From positions 124,001 to 188,000 of the forward strand of contig DASVZA010000024.1 in assembly GCA_036391875.1 (NCBI GenBank): DNA of 64,000 nt, read 5' to 3'. This document shows, piece by piece, positions 45,369 through 57,820 of this stretch. The DNA comes from Parasulfuritortus sp036391875. Its GTDB lineage: Bacteria > Pseudomonadota > Gammaproteobacteria > Burkholderiales > Thiobacillaceae. Every line of letters begins with the position of its first letter. The first letter of the stretch is position 1. The notes under the pieces were generated by a model. That model was not told the origin of the DNA and searched no databases. It saw only the letters and a list, made by a program, of their open reading frames with translations. A program made the position numbers and the translations under genes.

Positions 45369-45881
45369 TCAGTCGTCTTGGGCATGTTGTTCGACCAGCG
45401 CCATTTCGCTGCTGCTCATGAGTTTTTCGATATCCACCACGATGATCATGCGGTTGTCGATAGTGCCCAGGCCGAGGATGTACCGGGTGTCGAGGATGGA
45501 GCCGAACTCCGGGGCGGGCCTCAGGTTTTCGGAACCGAGCTGGATGACGTCCGAGACGCCGTCGACGACGGCGCCGACCACGCGCTTGCCGATGTTGAGG
45601 ATGATCACGACGGTGAACTGGTCGTAGACGGGGTCGCCGAGGTTGAATTTGATGCGCAGGTCGATGATGGGGACGATGACGCCGCGCAGATTGATGACGC
45701 CCTTGATGAAGAGCGGGGCGTTGGCGATCCGGGTGGGAGTTTCGTAGCCGCGGATCTCCTGGACCTTGAGGATGTCGATGCCGTATTCCTCGCGGCCCAG
45801 CGTGAAGGTGAGGTATTCGCCCGAACCGACGCTGCCGCTGCCCATCCCTTCCAGCCCAAACTCGTTGCGTTCGTGATCCAT
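45369..45881 (-). CDS. cheW: chemotaxis coupling protein CheW
   Basis: The 170-residue CheW has the typical Y-L-T-F-T-L-G-R-E-E-Y-G-I-D-I-L-K start of the fold and I-N-L-R-G-V-I-V-P-I-I-D-L-R near the middle. It links receptors to CheA. It lies 24 bases downstream of cheA and ten bases before the CZB-like gene. Confidence 0.95.
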   Translation of the reverse strand: MDHERNEFGLEGMGSGSVGSGEYLTFTLGREEYGIDILKVQEIRGYETPTRIANAPLFIKGVINLRGVIVPIIDLRIKFNLGDPVYDQFTVVIILNIGKRVVGAVVDGVSDVIQLGSENLRPAPEFGSILDTRYILGLGTIDNRMIIVVDIEKLMSSSEMALVEQHAQDD

Positions 45882-45905
45882 TGTTCTCGTCCTCGGTGCG
45901 TGTGC

Positions 45906-48164
45906 TCAGGCCGCCATCCGCCGGGCCGGGTTTGCCAGGCCCAGGCGGGTGATGGCCGCGATGTCCAGGATGAGGGCGACGCTGCCGTCGCCCATGATGG
46001 TGGCGCCCGAAATGCCCGGTACCTTACGGTAGTTGGCCTCCAGGCTCTTGATGACCACCTGGTGCTGGCCGAGCAGTTCGTCGACGAACAGCGCGGCCTT
46101 GCCGGCTTCGGCGTCCACGACCACGGCGATGCCGTTCTCCAGGCGGCTGCTCCGGCCGCGGTTGAAGACCTCGGCCAACGGAATGATGGGCAGGTATTCG
46201 CCGCGGATGTTGATGACCCGGGAGTCGCCGGCCACGGTCTTGATGTCGTCCGCGCCGGGCTGGAGCGATTCGACGATGGCGGTCAGCGGCACGATGAAGG
46301 TTTCGCCGTCGACGCCGACCGACATGCCGTCCAGGATGGCCAGGGTGAGCGGCAGCCGGATGATGATGCGGGTGCCGTGGCCGGTCGCCGATTCCAGTTC
46401 GACCCGGCCGCCCAGGCCCTCGATGTTTTTCTTCACCACGTCCATGCCGACGCCCCGGCCGGAGACGTCGGTGACTGTCTCGGCGGTCGAGAAGCCGGGT
46501 GCCATGATGAGCTGCCAGACTTCCGGATCGGTCATGCCGTCGTGCACGTGCATGCCCCGCTCGCGCGCCTTGGCCAGGATCCGGTCGCGGTTGAGGCCGG
46601 CACCGTCGTCGATCACCTCGATGACGATATTGCCGCCCTGGTGGGCCGCCTTGAGGGTGATCGTGCCCTTGGGCGGCTTGCCGGCCGCCACCCGCCTCTC
46701 GGGCGTTTCCAGGCCGTGGTCAAGGCTGTTGCGGATCAGGTGGGTCAGCGGGTCGGTGATCTTCTCGATCAGGCCCTTGTCCAGTTCGGTGCTTTCGCCG
46801 ATGGTCTTCAGGTCCACCTGCTTGCCCAGCTTGCCGGCCAGGTCGCGCACCACGCGCGGGAAGCGGCTGAACACCATGCTCATCGGCAGCATGCGGATCG
46901 ACATGACCGATTCCTGCAGGTCGCGCGTGTTGCGGGCCAGCAGGTCGATGCCGGAGATAAGCTTCTCGGCCTGGATCGGGTCCAGGTGGCAGGCAGCGTC
47001 GGCGATCATGGCTTGGCTGATGACCAGTTCGCCGACCAGGTTGATGAGCTGGTCGACCTTCTCGACCGAAACCCGGATGCTGGTGTTTTCGTGGGCGGCC
47101 GAGGTGGCGGTCTTGTCGGCCTCGCGCCGGCCGCTCTTGGCGAGGTCGACGCTGGGGCTGTCGCTGGCACGGCGGCCGAAGGATTGGATTCGTGCGGCGG
47201 AGTCGGCCGGTGCGGGTGCGCCGGGGGCGTCGGCGAACAGGCCCATGCCCTGGGGGGCATCGATGAAGAGGCCATAGCCGGGGCCTTCCAGTGCGGCGGG
47301 GGCATCGCCTGTGGCGGTCGGATTGCCGTGGGGAAAGTCGGGCTTGCCCGGGGCGTCGTCGAACAGGCCGAACGAGTCGTCCTGGGCCGGGCTGCCTGGC
47401 GCGTCGTCGAAGAAGCCGAAGCCCGCGTCCGCAGCCTGGGCCGGGAGCGGCTCGAAAAAGCCGTAGCTTTCGTCGTCCGCAGCGCCGGAATCCTCTTCGG
47501 CCGGCTTGAGGGCGAGGTCGTCGCCGCTGACGTAGAAGGACAGGATGTCCCGCAGTTCGGCATCGCCCAGCGTCGTGGTGATCTGGGCCGCGAAGCGGCC
47601 GTCGGTCGCGGTCGGCCGGTGCTGGACCGCGCAGGCCACGACTTCGGACAGGCCGTCGATGAAGTTGGCGACCGCCTCTTCATGTTGCGCCACTTCCGGC
47701 GGCAGGAGGCATTCCAGGTGCAGTTTCCTGGGGCCGCCGTCGGTTGCGGTCTCGGCCGGGGCGGGTTCGGCGCTGCGGTCGCTGGACAGGGCTGTCAGTG
47801 CCGCGCAAACGGCATGGATGCCTTCAGGGTCGGCTTCCGGTCCGCCCTTGTGGTGTTCCAACTGGGCGCGCAGGATGTCGCCGGCGGCCAGGAAGGCGTT
47901 CACCATGTCCGGATTCAGCGCCAGTTCCTCCTTGCGCAGCCGGTCGAGCAGGGTCTCCAGGATGTGGGTGACTTCGGTCATGTCGGTGAAGCCGAAGGTG
48001 CCGCTGCCGCCCTTGATGGAATGGGCCGCCCGGAAGATGGCGTTGAGGTCCTCGAGCGAGGGCGACTCGACATCCAGGCCGAGCAGCAGGGTTTCCATGT
48101 TGGCCAGGTGTTCTCCGGTTTCTTCGAAGAACACCTGGTAGAACTGGCTCAGGTCGACGGTCAT
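45906..48164 (-). CDS. cheA: chemotaxis histidine kinase CheA
   Basis: The 752-residue CheA has an Hpt domain with H48 (A-A-H-S-I-K-G-G-S-G), a poorly conserved middle (110-360), dimerisation and ATPase domains (H-L-I-R-N-S-L-D-H-G, G-R-G-V-G-M-D-V-V) and a CheW-like C-terminus. Between 233 and 316 the linker carries about five copies of an aromatic-Gly-x-Phe-x-D-A-P-G motif. No classical P2 domain is evident after it. Cognate proteins are the flanking CheY and CheW. Confidence 0.96.
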   Translation of the reverse strand: MTVDLSQFYQVFFEETGEHLANMETLLLGLDVESPSLEDLNAIFRAAHSIKGGSGTFGFTDMTEVTHILETLLDRLRKEELALNPDMVNAFLAAGDILRAQLEHHKGGPEADPEGIHAVCAALTALSSDRSAEPAPAETATDGGPRKLHLECLLPPEVAQHEEAVANFIDGLSEVVACAVQHRPTATDGRFAAQITTTLGDAELRDILSFYVSGDDLALKPAEEDSGAADDESYGFFEPLPAQAADAGFGFFDDAPGSPAQDDSFGLFDDAPGKPDFPHGNPTATGDAPAALEGPGYGLFIDAPQGMGLFADAPGAPAPADSAARIQSFGRRASDSPSVDLAKSGRREADKTATSAAHENTSIRVSVEKVDQLINLVGELVISQAMIADAACHLDPIQAEKLISGIDLLARNTRDLQESVMSIRMLPMSMVFSRFPRVVRDLAGKLGKQVDLKTIGESTELDKGLIEKITDPLTHLIRNSLDHGLETPERRVAAGKPPKGTITLKAAHQGGNIVIEVIDDGAGLNRDRILAKARERGMHVHDGMTDPEVWQLIMAPGFSTAETVTDVSGRGVGMDVVKKNIEGLGGRVELESATGHGTRIIIRLPLTLAILDGMSVGVDGETFIVPLTAIVESLQPGADDIKTVAGDSRVINIRGEYLPIIPLAEVFNRGRSSRLENGIAVVVDAEAGKAALFVDELLGQHQVVIKSLEANYRKVPGISGATIMGDGSVALILDIAAITRLGLANPARRMAA
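47217..47468 (-). repeat. GxFxDAPG-type repeat region inside cheA
   Basis: This stretch encodes CheA residues 233-316. Copies read Y-G-F-F-E-P-L-P, F-G-F-F-D-D-A-P-G, F-G-L-F-D-D-A-P-G, Y-G-L-F-I-D-A-P and M-G-L-F-A-D-A-P-G, with spacers of variable length rich in Pro, Ala and Gly. Confidence 0.75.
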
Positions 48165-48241
48165 GGCGTTTCCAGCAGCGGTTGCAAGCGGCGGCAGTCC
48201 GCCCGGCTACAAAGGGCGGCCCGGCAGGACTGCCGGCGGTC

Positions 48242-48607
48242 TTAACCGATCACCTTCTTTACGACTTCGAGCAGTTTCTGCGGATCGAACGGCTTTACCA
48301 GCCAGCCGGTCGCCCCGGCCGCCCTGCCGGCCGATTTCATGGCGTCCGAGGATTCGGTGGTCAACATCAGGATCGGGGTGCTGCGGTACTGGGGCAGGGT
48401 ACGTAACGTCTTGATCAGGGTCAGACCGTCCATCTTGGGCATGTTCTGGTCGGTCAGGACCAGGTCGGCGCCTTTGCTCTTGGCCTTGGCGAGGCCGTCG
48501 TCGCCATCGACTGCTTCCAGGACCTCGTAGCCGGCACTCTTAAGGGTGAAGGCCACCATCTGGCGGATGGATGCGGAGTCGTCGACAGTCAATACTAGTT
48601 TGCCCAT
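48242..48607 (-). CDS. cheY: chemotaxis response regulator CheY
   Basis: The 121-residue receiver has D53 as phosphoacceptor (L-T-D-Q-N-M-P-K-M-D-G), the acidic pair D9-D10 and Lys in V-K-P-F. ATG 48607 follows GAGGAACAAC; ATG 48619 would remove that ribosome site. It lies between a receptor gene and cheA. Confidence 0.94.
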   Translation of the reverse strand: MGKLVLTVDDSASIRQMVAFTLKSAGYEVLEAVDGDDGLAKAKSKGADLVLTDQNMPKMDGLTLIKTLRTLPQYRSTPILMLTTESSDAMKSAGRAAGATGWLVKPFDPQKLLEVVKKVIG

Positions 48608-48622
48608 GTTGTTCCTCATTCA

Positions 48623-49786
48623 TTAAAACAATTCTATGTCGCCGGATTGAATGGTTTCCTGCTTGACCGGGGCTACGCGTTCCGAGGCCTTGCGGACGGT
48701 CTCGCGCACGCGCAGGCGTGCGGCGGGCAAGCCGGTGGCCAGGTCGCCGATGTCGTGCACGGCCAGGTCCATGCCGGAGATGATTTCCTGCACGCTTTCG
48801 ATTCGGCTCAGGGTGTGGTTTATCAATTGGCTGGTCATGTCCTGGAACTGGAGCGCGCGGACCGCCGTGTTGACTTCCCGGCTGACTTGTTCGGCCAGCC
48901 CGTCGATGTCGTGCACGGCGTTGCCCATCCGCTTGTTGATGTCGTCCAGGCTGGTCATCGCGCCTTGCAGCCTGTGTTTGGATTGCAGGGCGAAGCTCAT
49001 GTCCATGGAGGCGACCGACAGGATGGCGTCGTGGGCGCGGCTCAGCGAGCCATTGACCTGTTCCATGTGCTTGCGGATTTCATCGCTGAACTGGTTGGTG
49101 CGCAGCGACAGCGAGCGGACTTCGTCGGCGACCACGGCAAAGCCCCGCCCGGCTTCGCCTGCCCGGGCGGCCTCGATGGCGGCATTGAGGGCCAGCAGGT
49201 TGGTCTGTTTGGAGATCGCCTCGATCTCGCCCAGGATGGCCAGCACGGAGCCGACCTGGTTGTTGATCGCCTCCATGGTTTCGACCAGGCCCATGGCGGT
49301 CTTGCTGGTGGTTACCGTGCTTTCGACGAACGAGTCCAGCGTGCTGGAGGTTTCCTGGATGAAGTCGGTGAAATGGATGTCGCCGGTTCGGCCGGCTTCC
49401 TTGTCCAGGCTGCTGGCGACGCTCAGCGCGGAATTGTGCTGGCTCTGGACCAGCTCGCTGATGTGGTTGAAGCTTTGCAACAGGGTGCCGATGGCGTGCC
49501 TCAGCAGTTCATCGACGCGCAGTAGTTCATCCTTGCTGCCCTGGCATTGGCCGGCGGTGCCGCGGACCACGTCGTCCGCCAGTTCGATCAGGGTGTCGGC
49601 GGGAAAATCGGTTTGGGGAGGCGGCTTGCTGCTTGCGGCAGAAACGTCGCCGGAGCCTTTGAACAAAGCCCCGATTGCGACCGCGGCTATGGCGGCGATG
49701 CCCCCTGCCGGGGGGGCGAACCAGACAACCAGAGATACCGCCACTGCGATGGCGATAACGAATACGACATGCCTTCCGAAAATCAA
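48623..49786 (-). CDS. short membrane-anchored methyl-accepting protein ending GDIELF
   Basis: The 387-residue receptor has two closely spaced membrane helices (about 5-45) and no periplasmic sensor domain. A cytoplasmic helical region has signalling tip I-S-K-Q-T-N-L-L-A-L-N-A-A-I-E-A-A-R-A. It lacks HAMP and most of the adaptation helices. It ends Q-S-G-D-I-E-L-F, matching the CheD tail. The start is TTG 49786, with AGGGGAT upstream. It is the first gene of the leftward chemosensory cluster. Confidence 0.88.
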   Translation of the reverse strand: MIFGRHVVFVIAIAVAVSLVVWFAPPAGGIAAIAAVAIGALFKGSGDVSAASSKPPPQTDFPADTLIELADDVVRGTAGQCQGSKDELLRVDELLRHAIGTLLQSFNHISELVQSQHNSALSVASSLDKEAGRTGDIHFTDFIQETSSTLDSFVESTVTTSKTAMGLVETMEAINNQVGSVLAILGEIEAISKQTNLLALNAAIEAARAGEAGRGFAVVADEVRSLSLRTNQFSDEIRKHMEQVNGSLSRAHDAILSVASMDMSFALQSKHRLQGAMTSLDDINKRMGNAVHDIDGLAEQVSREVNTAVRALQFQDMTSQLINHTLSRIESVQEIISGMDLAVHDIGDLATGLPAARLRVRETVRKASERVAPVKQETIQSGDIELF

Positions 49787-49946
49787 AGCTATCCCCTACG
49801 GGTTTGGCGAGCGCGATGCCGGCCCTTATATCGGGCCGAAACAAATGCAACTTTAGCAGACAAGGCAACAGGCGTGCCTTGTCCGCGGTCAATTCGGCAT
49901 CTGCCCCTCCCCTCCCCAGGGGAACAGCCGGGGTATTACGGACGAA

Positions 49947-50258
49947 TCAGTTGGCGGCCAGCAGACTCTGCAGTTCGCCCTTCTGGTACATCTCGCGCAT
50001 GATATCCGCACCGCCGACGAATTGGCCTCTTATATACAGCTGAGGGAAGGTCGGCCAGTTGGCGTAATCCTTGGCGCCTTGGCCGGCTTCGGGGTCGGTC
50101 AGTACGTTGACGTAGGAAAATTCGGAAATGCCGCAGGCCTTCAGGACCTGAACGGCTGTCGCGGAAAAGCCGCATTGCGGGAACTGGGGGGTGCCCTTCA
50201 TGACCAACACCACCGGGTTGGTCGAGACTTGCTGGTGAATTCGTTCTTTGGCGTCCAT
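49947..50258 (-). CDS. grxD: monothiol glutaredoxin GrxD
   Basis: The 103-residue CGFS-type glutaredoxin has active-site C29-G-F-S, the preceding K-G-T-P and later W-P-T-F-P-Q-L-Y and G-G-A-D. These proteins bind and deliver 2Fe-2S clusters with glutathione and BolA partners. AGGAGATCAAC precedes ATG 50258. The promoter upstream contains a palindrome. Confidence 0.96.
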   Translation of the reverse strand: MDAKERIHQQVSTNPVVLVMKGTPQFPQCGFSATAVQVLKACGISEFSYVNVLTDPEAGQGAKDYANWPTFPQLYIRGQFVGGADIMREMYQKGELQSLLAAN

Positions 50259-50292
50259 GTTGATCTCCTATACCCAATTAAATTACTCGGGA

Positions 50293-50320
50293 ATTATACA
50301 TGCTTGCCTGACACAGGCAA
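50293..50320 (-). promoter_or_regulatory. grxD promoter
   Basis: On the minus strand TTGCCT (50320-50315) and TATAAT (50298-50293) are separated by 16 bases, a good sigma70 promoter about 35 bases before the grxD ATG. Confidence 0.65.
50304..50320. promoter_or_regulatory. palindromic operator candidate in the grxD promoter
   Basis: A perfect inverted repeat TTGCCTG-ACA-CAGGCAA covers the -35 element and spacer of the grxD promoter. Its placement suits a repressor or other regulator. The factor is unknown. Confidence 0.4.
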
Positions 50321-50338
50321 CATCGGCAAATAACCATG

Positions 50339-50367
50339 TTGACAGTCAAGGATAATATTCATACATT
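50339..50367 (+). promoter_or_regulatory. sigma70 promoter for intergenic RNA
   Basis: A perfect TTGACA (50339-50344) and TACATT (50362-50367) are separated by 17 bases. It is divergent from the grxD promoter and drives the region that ends in the 50527-50550 terminator. Confidence 0.65.
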
Positions 50368-50373
50368 ACGATC

Positions 50374-50550
50374 TGAAATATGCGTTATCGGTGTCTGCTC
50401 CTGCAGGCGCTCAGTGAGGCGTGTTTCATGTCGTATCCTGCCGAATGCTTGAGCCATCTGGCGTTTTGGCAGGGATTGTTGGTCGCGCGCCGCATTGGCG
50501 TGGCTGACATCCTCCTCCTCTCTTCACCCCGGCCATCCGGGGTTTTTTTT
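50374..50550 (+). ncRNA. candidate small RNA with CU-rich anti-Shine-Dalgarno region
   Basis: The 331 bases between grxD and the AddB-like gene hold a promoter, then about 177 bases ending in an intrinsic terminator (stem 50527-50532 with 50537-50542, then T8). Just before the terminator is an unpaired-looking CU-rich stretch (50511-50525) containing CCTCCTCCTC, complementary to Shine-Dalgarno sequences. A further hairpin around a GCATT loop lies near 50485-50500. The short open frames inside do not look like proteins. I do not recognise a known RNA family. Confidence 0.55.
50527..50550 (+). terminator. intrinsic terminator upstream of the AddB-like gene
   Basis: A six-pair G/C stem with a CCAT loop is followed by T8. 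It ends about 40 bases before the next start codon, so it closes a separate short transcript. Confidence 0.85.
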
Positions 50551-50589
50551 GCCCGCGCCACCCGCCGAGCGCTGTCTTAGAATGCGTCT

Positions 50590-53250
50590 ATGGCGCATTC
50601 CTTCCAGGCGGCGGCCGCCGCCCTCCTGTCCGACCACGGCGATCGCCTGCCCGACCTTTCAGGGATCACCGTGCTTGTCCCGCATCACCACGTCCGGGCG
50701 CCGTTCATCGCTGCTCTGAAGGCGCAATTGCCGGACCCGGCGGTTTTCCTGCCGCCCCGCTGCGCGACCTTGCCCGATCTGGCCGCCGGCCAGGCCGGAC
50801 GGTGGGCAGGAGAGCCAGACAGCCTGCGTCTGGCAGGCCTGTATGGTTTCCTGGCGCGCATCGACTGGCTTGACGAGGCGGCGTTGTGGCCCCAGGCCCA
50901 GGCCATGCAGGACCTGCTGCTGGAAATGGACGATGCCCTGCTGGCGCCGCCGGAGGATTACGCCGGCTTCGCGGCCCAGGTGGAGCAGGCCGTCCGGCGC
51001 AAGCTGGCCCTGCCGCTGGCCATGGAGGCGCGCATGATCTTCGATGTCTGGCGTGCCTATCAACACTCTGGCGAGGGCGGCAGAAAGGCCTATGCCGCCC
51101 AGCTTGCAGGCTGGTTGGCGGGCGCGGCCGGGCCGGTCTACAGCCTCGGCCTGCAAGGCCTCAGCCGGTTGGAAACCCGTTTCCTGGAGCGATGCTGGGA
51201 AGGCGTCGGGCTGGCCGAACTGCCCGTTTCAATCCCGTATCCGGATCGGCGAGATTTGTTGAGCGCGGCCTGGTGCCAGGACGGAGAATCGCTGCCCGCA
51301 AGGGCCGCCAGGTTGGCCGGGGCCGCGCCCGTCAGCCCTCTGGCCGGAACGTGGTCGGTTCTGGCCGCGAGCGACATGGAGATGGAGGCGCAGACCGTGG
51401 CTGGCCAGATCCGGGCCTGGCTGGCCGACGGCGTCCGCGAGATCGCCGTCGTCGCCCTCGATCGGCTGGCCGCCCGCCGGCTGCGGGCCGTGCTGGAGCG
51501 GGATGCCATCCTGATGCAGGACGAAACCGGCTGGACCTTTTCCACGGCCTCGGTCAGCCATGTGCTGGATCGCTGGCTTGCCCTGCTGCAGGACGACTTC
51601 TACCACCGCGACCTGCTCGACCTGTTGAAATCGCCGTTCGTGTTCGGCGACGTCGGCCTCGAGCAGCGGCTCGATGCGATTGCCGGTCTGGAGCGCGTCA
51701 TCGCACGGCGCGACGCGGTGAGCGGCCTGCAGCAGTTCGCCGCGCTGGCCCGCGGCGAATCGGCCATGGCCGGGGCGTTGCTGGAACGGGTGGGGCGGGC
51801 GGCGAACCGTTTCCGCAGCGCCAGGCGCCAGTCGTTGTCCGGCTGGCTGGAAACGCTGTTCGCGGTGCTGGATGACCTGGGCGCCAGGGCGCCAATCGAG
51901 GCCGACCACGCCGGCCGGCAGTTGCTGGAACTGCTGAGCCGGCTCGGCCGGGAACTGGCGGCCGAAGGCAGCCGCTTCAGCCTGGCCCAATGGCGTGGCT
52001 GGCTGAACCTGCAGCTGGATCGGGCCATGTTCCAGGAAAATGGTATCGAGAGCCCGATCCGCCTGACCCATCTGGCCGCAGCCCGGCTGCGGGATTTCGA
52101 GGCGGTGGTGATCCTGGGCGCCGATGCCGGCCACCTGCCGCCGCCGGCCGGCCGGGGCGTGTTCAGCGACACGGTCGGCCAGCAACTGGGGCTGCCGGGG
52201 CAGCGGCAACGGCAGATCGACATGCGGGACGCGCTGATCGACGTCCTGAGCCGAGCCGATCGGGGTCTGCTGAGTTGGCAGGCCTGGCGCGGCAAGGATC
52301 CGAATCCGCCCAGTCCGTGGCTGCTGATGCTGGAAACCCTGCACCAACTGGCCTACGGCCAGGGCTTGCGCCTGGCGTCTGGGCCGGCGGCCGAACCGGT
52401 CCCGGTCCCGGCTTCGAGGCCACCGCTTTTCCCATGCCTGTCGAGGCTGCCCGCACGGCTTTCGGCCAGCGGCTGGCAGAAACTGGTGAGCTGCCCATAC
52501 CGCTATTTCGCCCACTACGACCTGGAGCTGGGCGAGGCGGAGGAGGTCGCCGAGGAAATGGAGAAGTCCGATTACGGCGAGCGGGTGCATGCGATCCTGA
52601 AACTGTTCCACACCCGCTACCCGGTGCTGGCCGATATCGGGCGGGCGTCGCTGCTGGCCGACCTGGAGGCGATCAGTCTGGACGCCTTCCGGTCCGGGGA
52701 GGCGAACCATTACCTTGCCCTGGGCTGGCGCCTGCGTTGGCAGAAACAGGTCCCCGCCTATGTCGACTGGGCCCTGGCCCGCGAGGCCGAGGGCTGGCGC
52801 TGGCAGGAGGCGGAACAGGAATACAGCCGGGAGCTGGCGTTGCCGGACGGTCATGGCCTGACCCTGTACGGCCGACTCGACCGCTTGGACGAGGGCGAGG
52901 CTGGCCGTGCCGTGGTCGACTACAAGGCCCAGTCGATCCAGCGGCTGAAAAGCAGGCTCAAAACGCCGGGCGAGGATGTCCAGTTGGCCTTTTACGGGGC
53001 GTTGACCGGGGCCGCCAGCGCCGGCCTGGTCGCCCTGGATGACGACCGGATCCAGGAAGTCCGGCTCGGCCAGCCGCTGGCCGAGGCGGCGGAGGCCGAG
53101 GTCGGCCGCATACGCAGGACCATGTCGGAAATGGCCAATGGGGCCGCATTGCCGGCCAATGGTGCCCAGGAAACCTGCGCCTGGTGCGAGATGCGGGGCC
53201 TATGCCGGAAGGAGCACGATTTCGCCGCGCGGGTGCCGGACGCAGGTTGA
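50590..53250 (+). CDS. AddB-like PD-(D/E)XK exonuclease
   Basis: The 886-residue protein has a helicase-like N-terminal two thirds without a Walker A motif and a C-terminal RecB-type nuclease. The nuclease shows L-Y-G-R-L-D-R-L-D and A-V-V-D-Y-K-A-Q. It is flanked by cysteines in C-P-Y-R-Y-F and C-A-W-C-E-M-R-G-L-C that fit the AddB 4Fe-4S nuclease cluster. In betaproteobacteria this gene usually stands beside a UvrD-like AddA partner for double-strand break repair. None is adjacent here: gltB follows. Confidence 0.82.
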   Translation: MAHSFQAAAAALLSDHGDRLPDLSGITVLVPHHHVRAPFIAALKAQLPDPAVFLPPRCATLPDLAAGQAGRWAGEPDSLRLAGLYGFLARIDWLDEAALWPQAQAMQDLLLEMDDALLAPPEDYAGFAAQVEQAVRRKLALPLAMEARMIFDVWRAYQHSGEGGRKAYAAQLAGWLAGAAGPVYSLGLQGLSRLETRFLERCWEGVGLAELPVSIPYPDRRDLLSAAWCQDGESLPARAARLAGAAPVSPLAGTWSVLAASDMEMEAQTVAGQIRAWLADGVREIAVVALDRLAARRLRAVLERDAILMQDETGWTFSTASVSHVLDRWLALLQDDFYHRDLLDLLKSPFVFGDVGLEQRLDAIAGLERVIARRDAVSGLQQFAALARGESAMAGALLERVGRAANRFRSARRQSLSGWLETLFAVLDDLGARAPIEADHAGRQLLELLSRLGRELAAEGSRFSLAQWRGWLNLQLDRAMFQENGIESPIRLTHLAAARLRDFEAVVILGADAGHLPPPAGRGVFSDTVGQQLGLPGQRQRQIDMRDALIDVLSRADRGLLSWQAWRGKDPNPPSPWLLMLETLHQLAYGQGLRLASGPAAEPVPVPASRPPLFPCLSRLPARLSASGWQKLVSCPYRYFAHYDLELGEAEEVAEEMEKSDYGERVHAILKLFHTRYPVLADIGRASLLADLEAISLDAFRSGEANHYLALGWRLRWQKQVPAYVDWALAREAEGWRWQEAEQEYSRELALPDGHGLTLYGRLDRLDEGEAGRAVVDYKAQSIQRLKSRLKTPGEDVQLAFYGALTGAASAGLVALDDDRIQEVRLGQPLAEAAEAEVGRIRRTMSEMANGAALPANGAQETCAWCEMRGLCRKEHDFAARVPDAG

Positions 53251-53361
53251 ATTCCGGCGTCCGCGGCCGGTCTGAATCTGAGTGTTTGGAGGAACCTATT
53301 GTTTGGGCTTAGAATTTCCGCCCTTTTACCCAGACGTTTGACTGGCGATCAATAAAGAACT

Positions 53362-57816
<4,455 letters not shown>

Positions 57817-57820
57817 CGAC

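Noticed and set aside
45288..48245. 985-codon open frame antisense to cheA, cheW and the CZB-like gene
   Set aside because: It spans three genes on the other strand in their shadow frame, and CheA/CheW motifs prove the minus strand is coding.
50374..50550. Identification of the grxD/AddB RNA as 6S RNA
   Set aside because: The length is right, but no long closing stem or conserved central bubble could be traced, and the 3' end is a separate strong terminator.
50380..50580. 66-codon ORF in the grxD/AddB gap
   Set aside because: It runs through the intrinsic terminator stem and has no ribosome site, and its composition is not protein-like. The region is better explained as an RNA.
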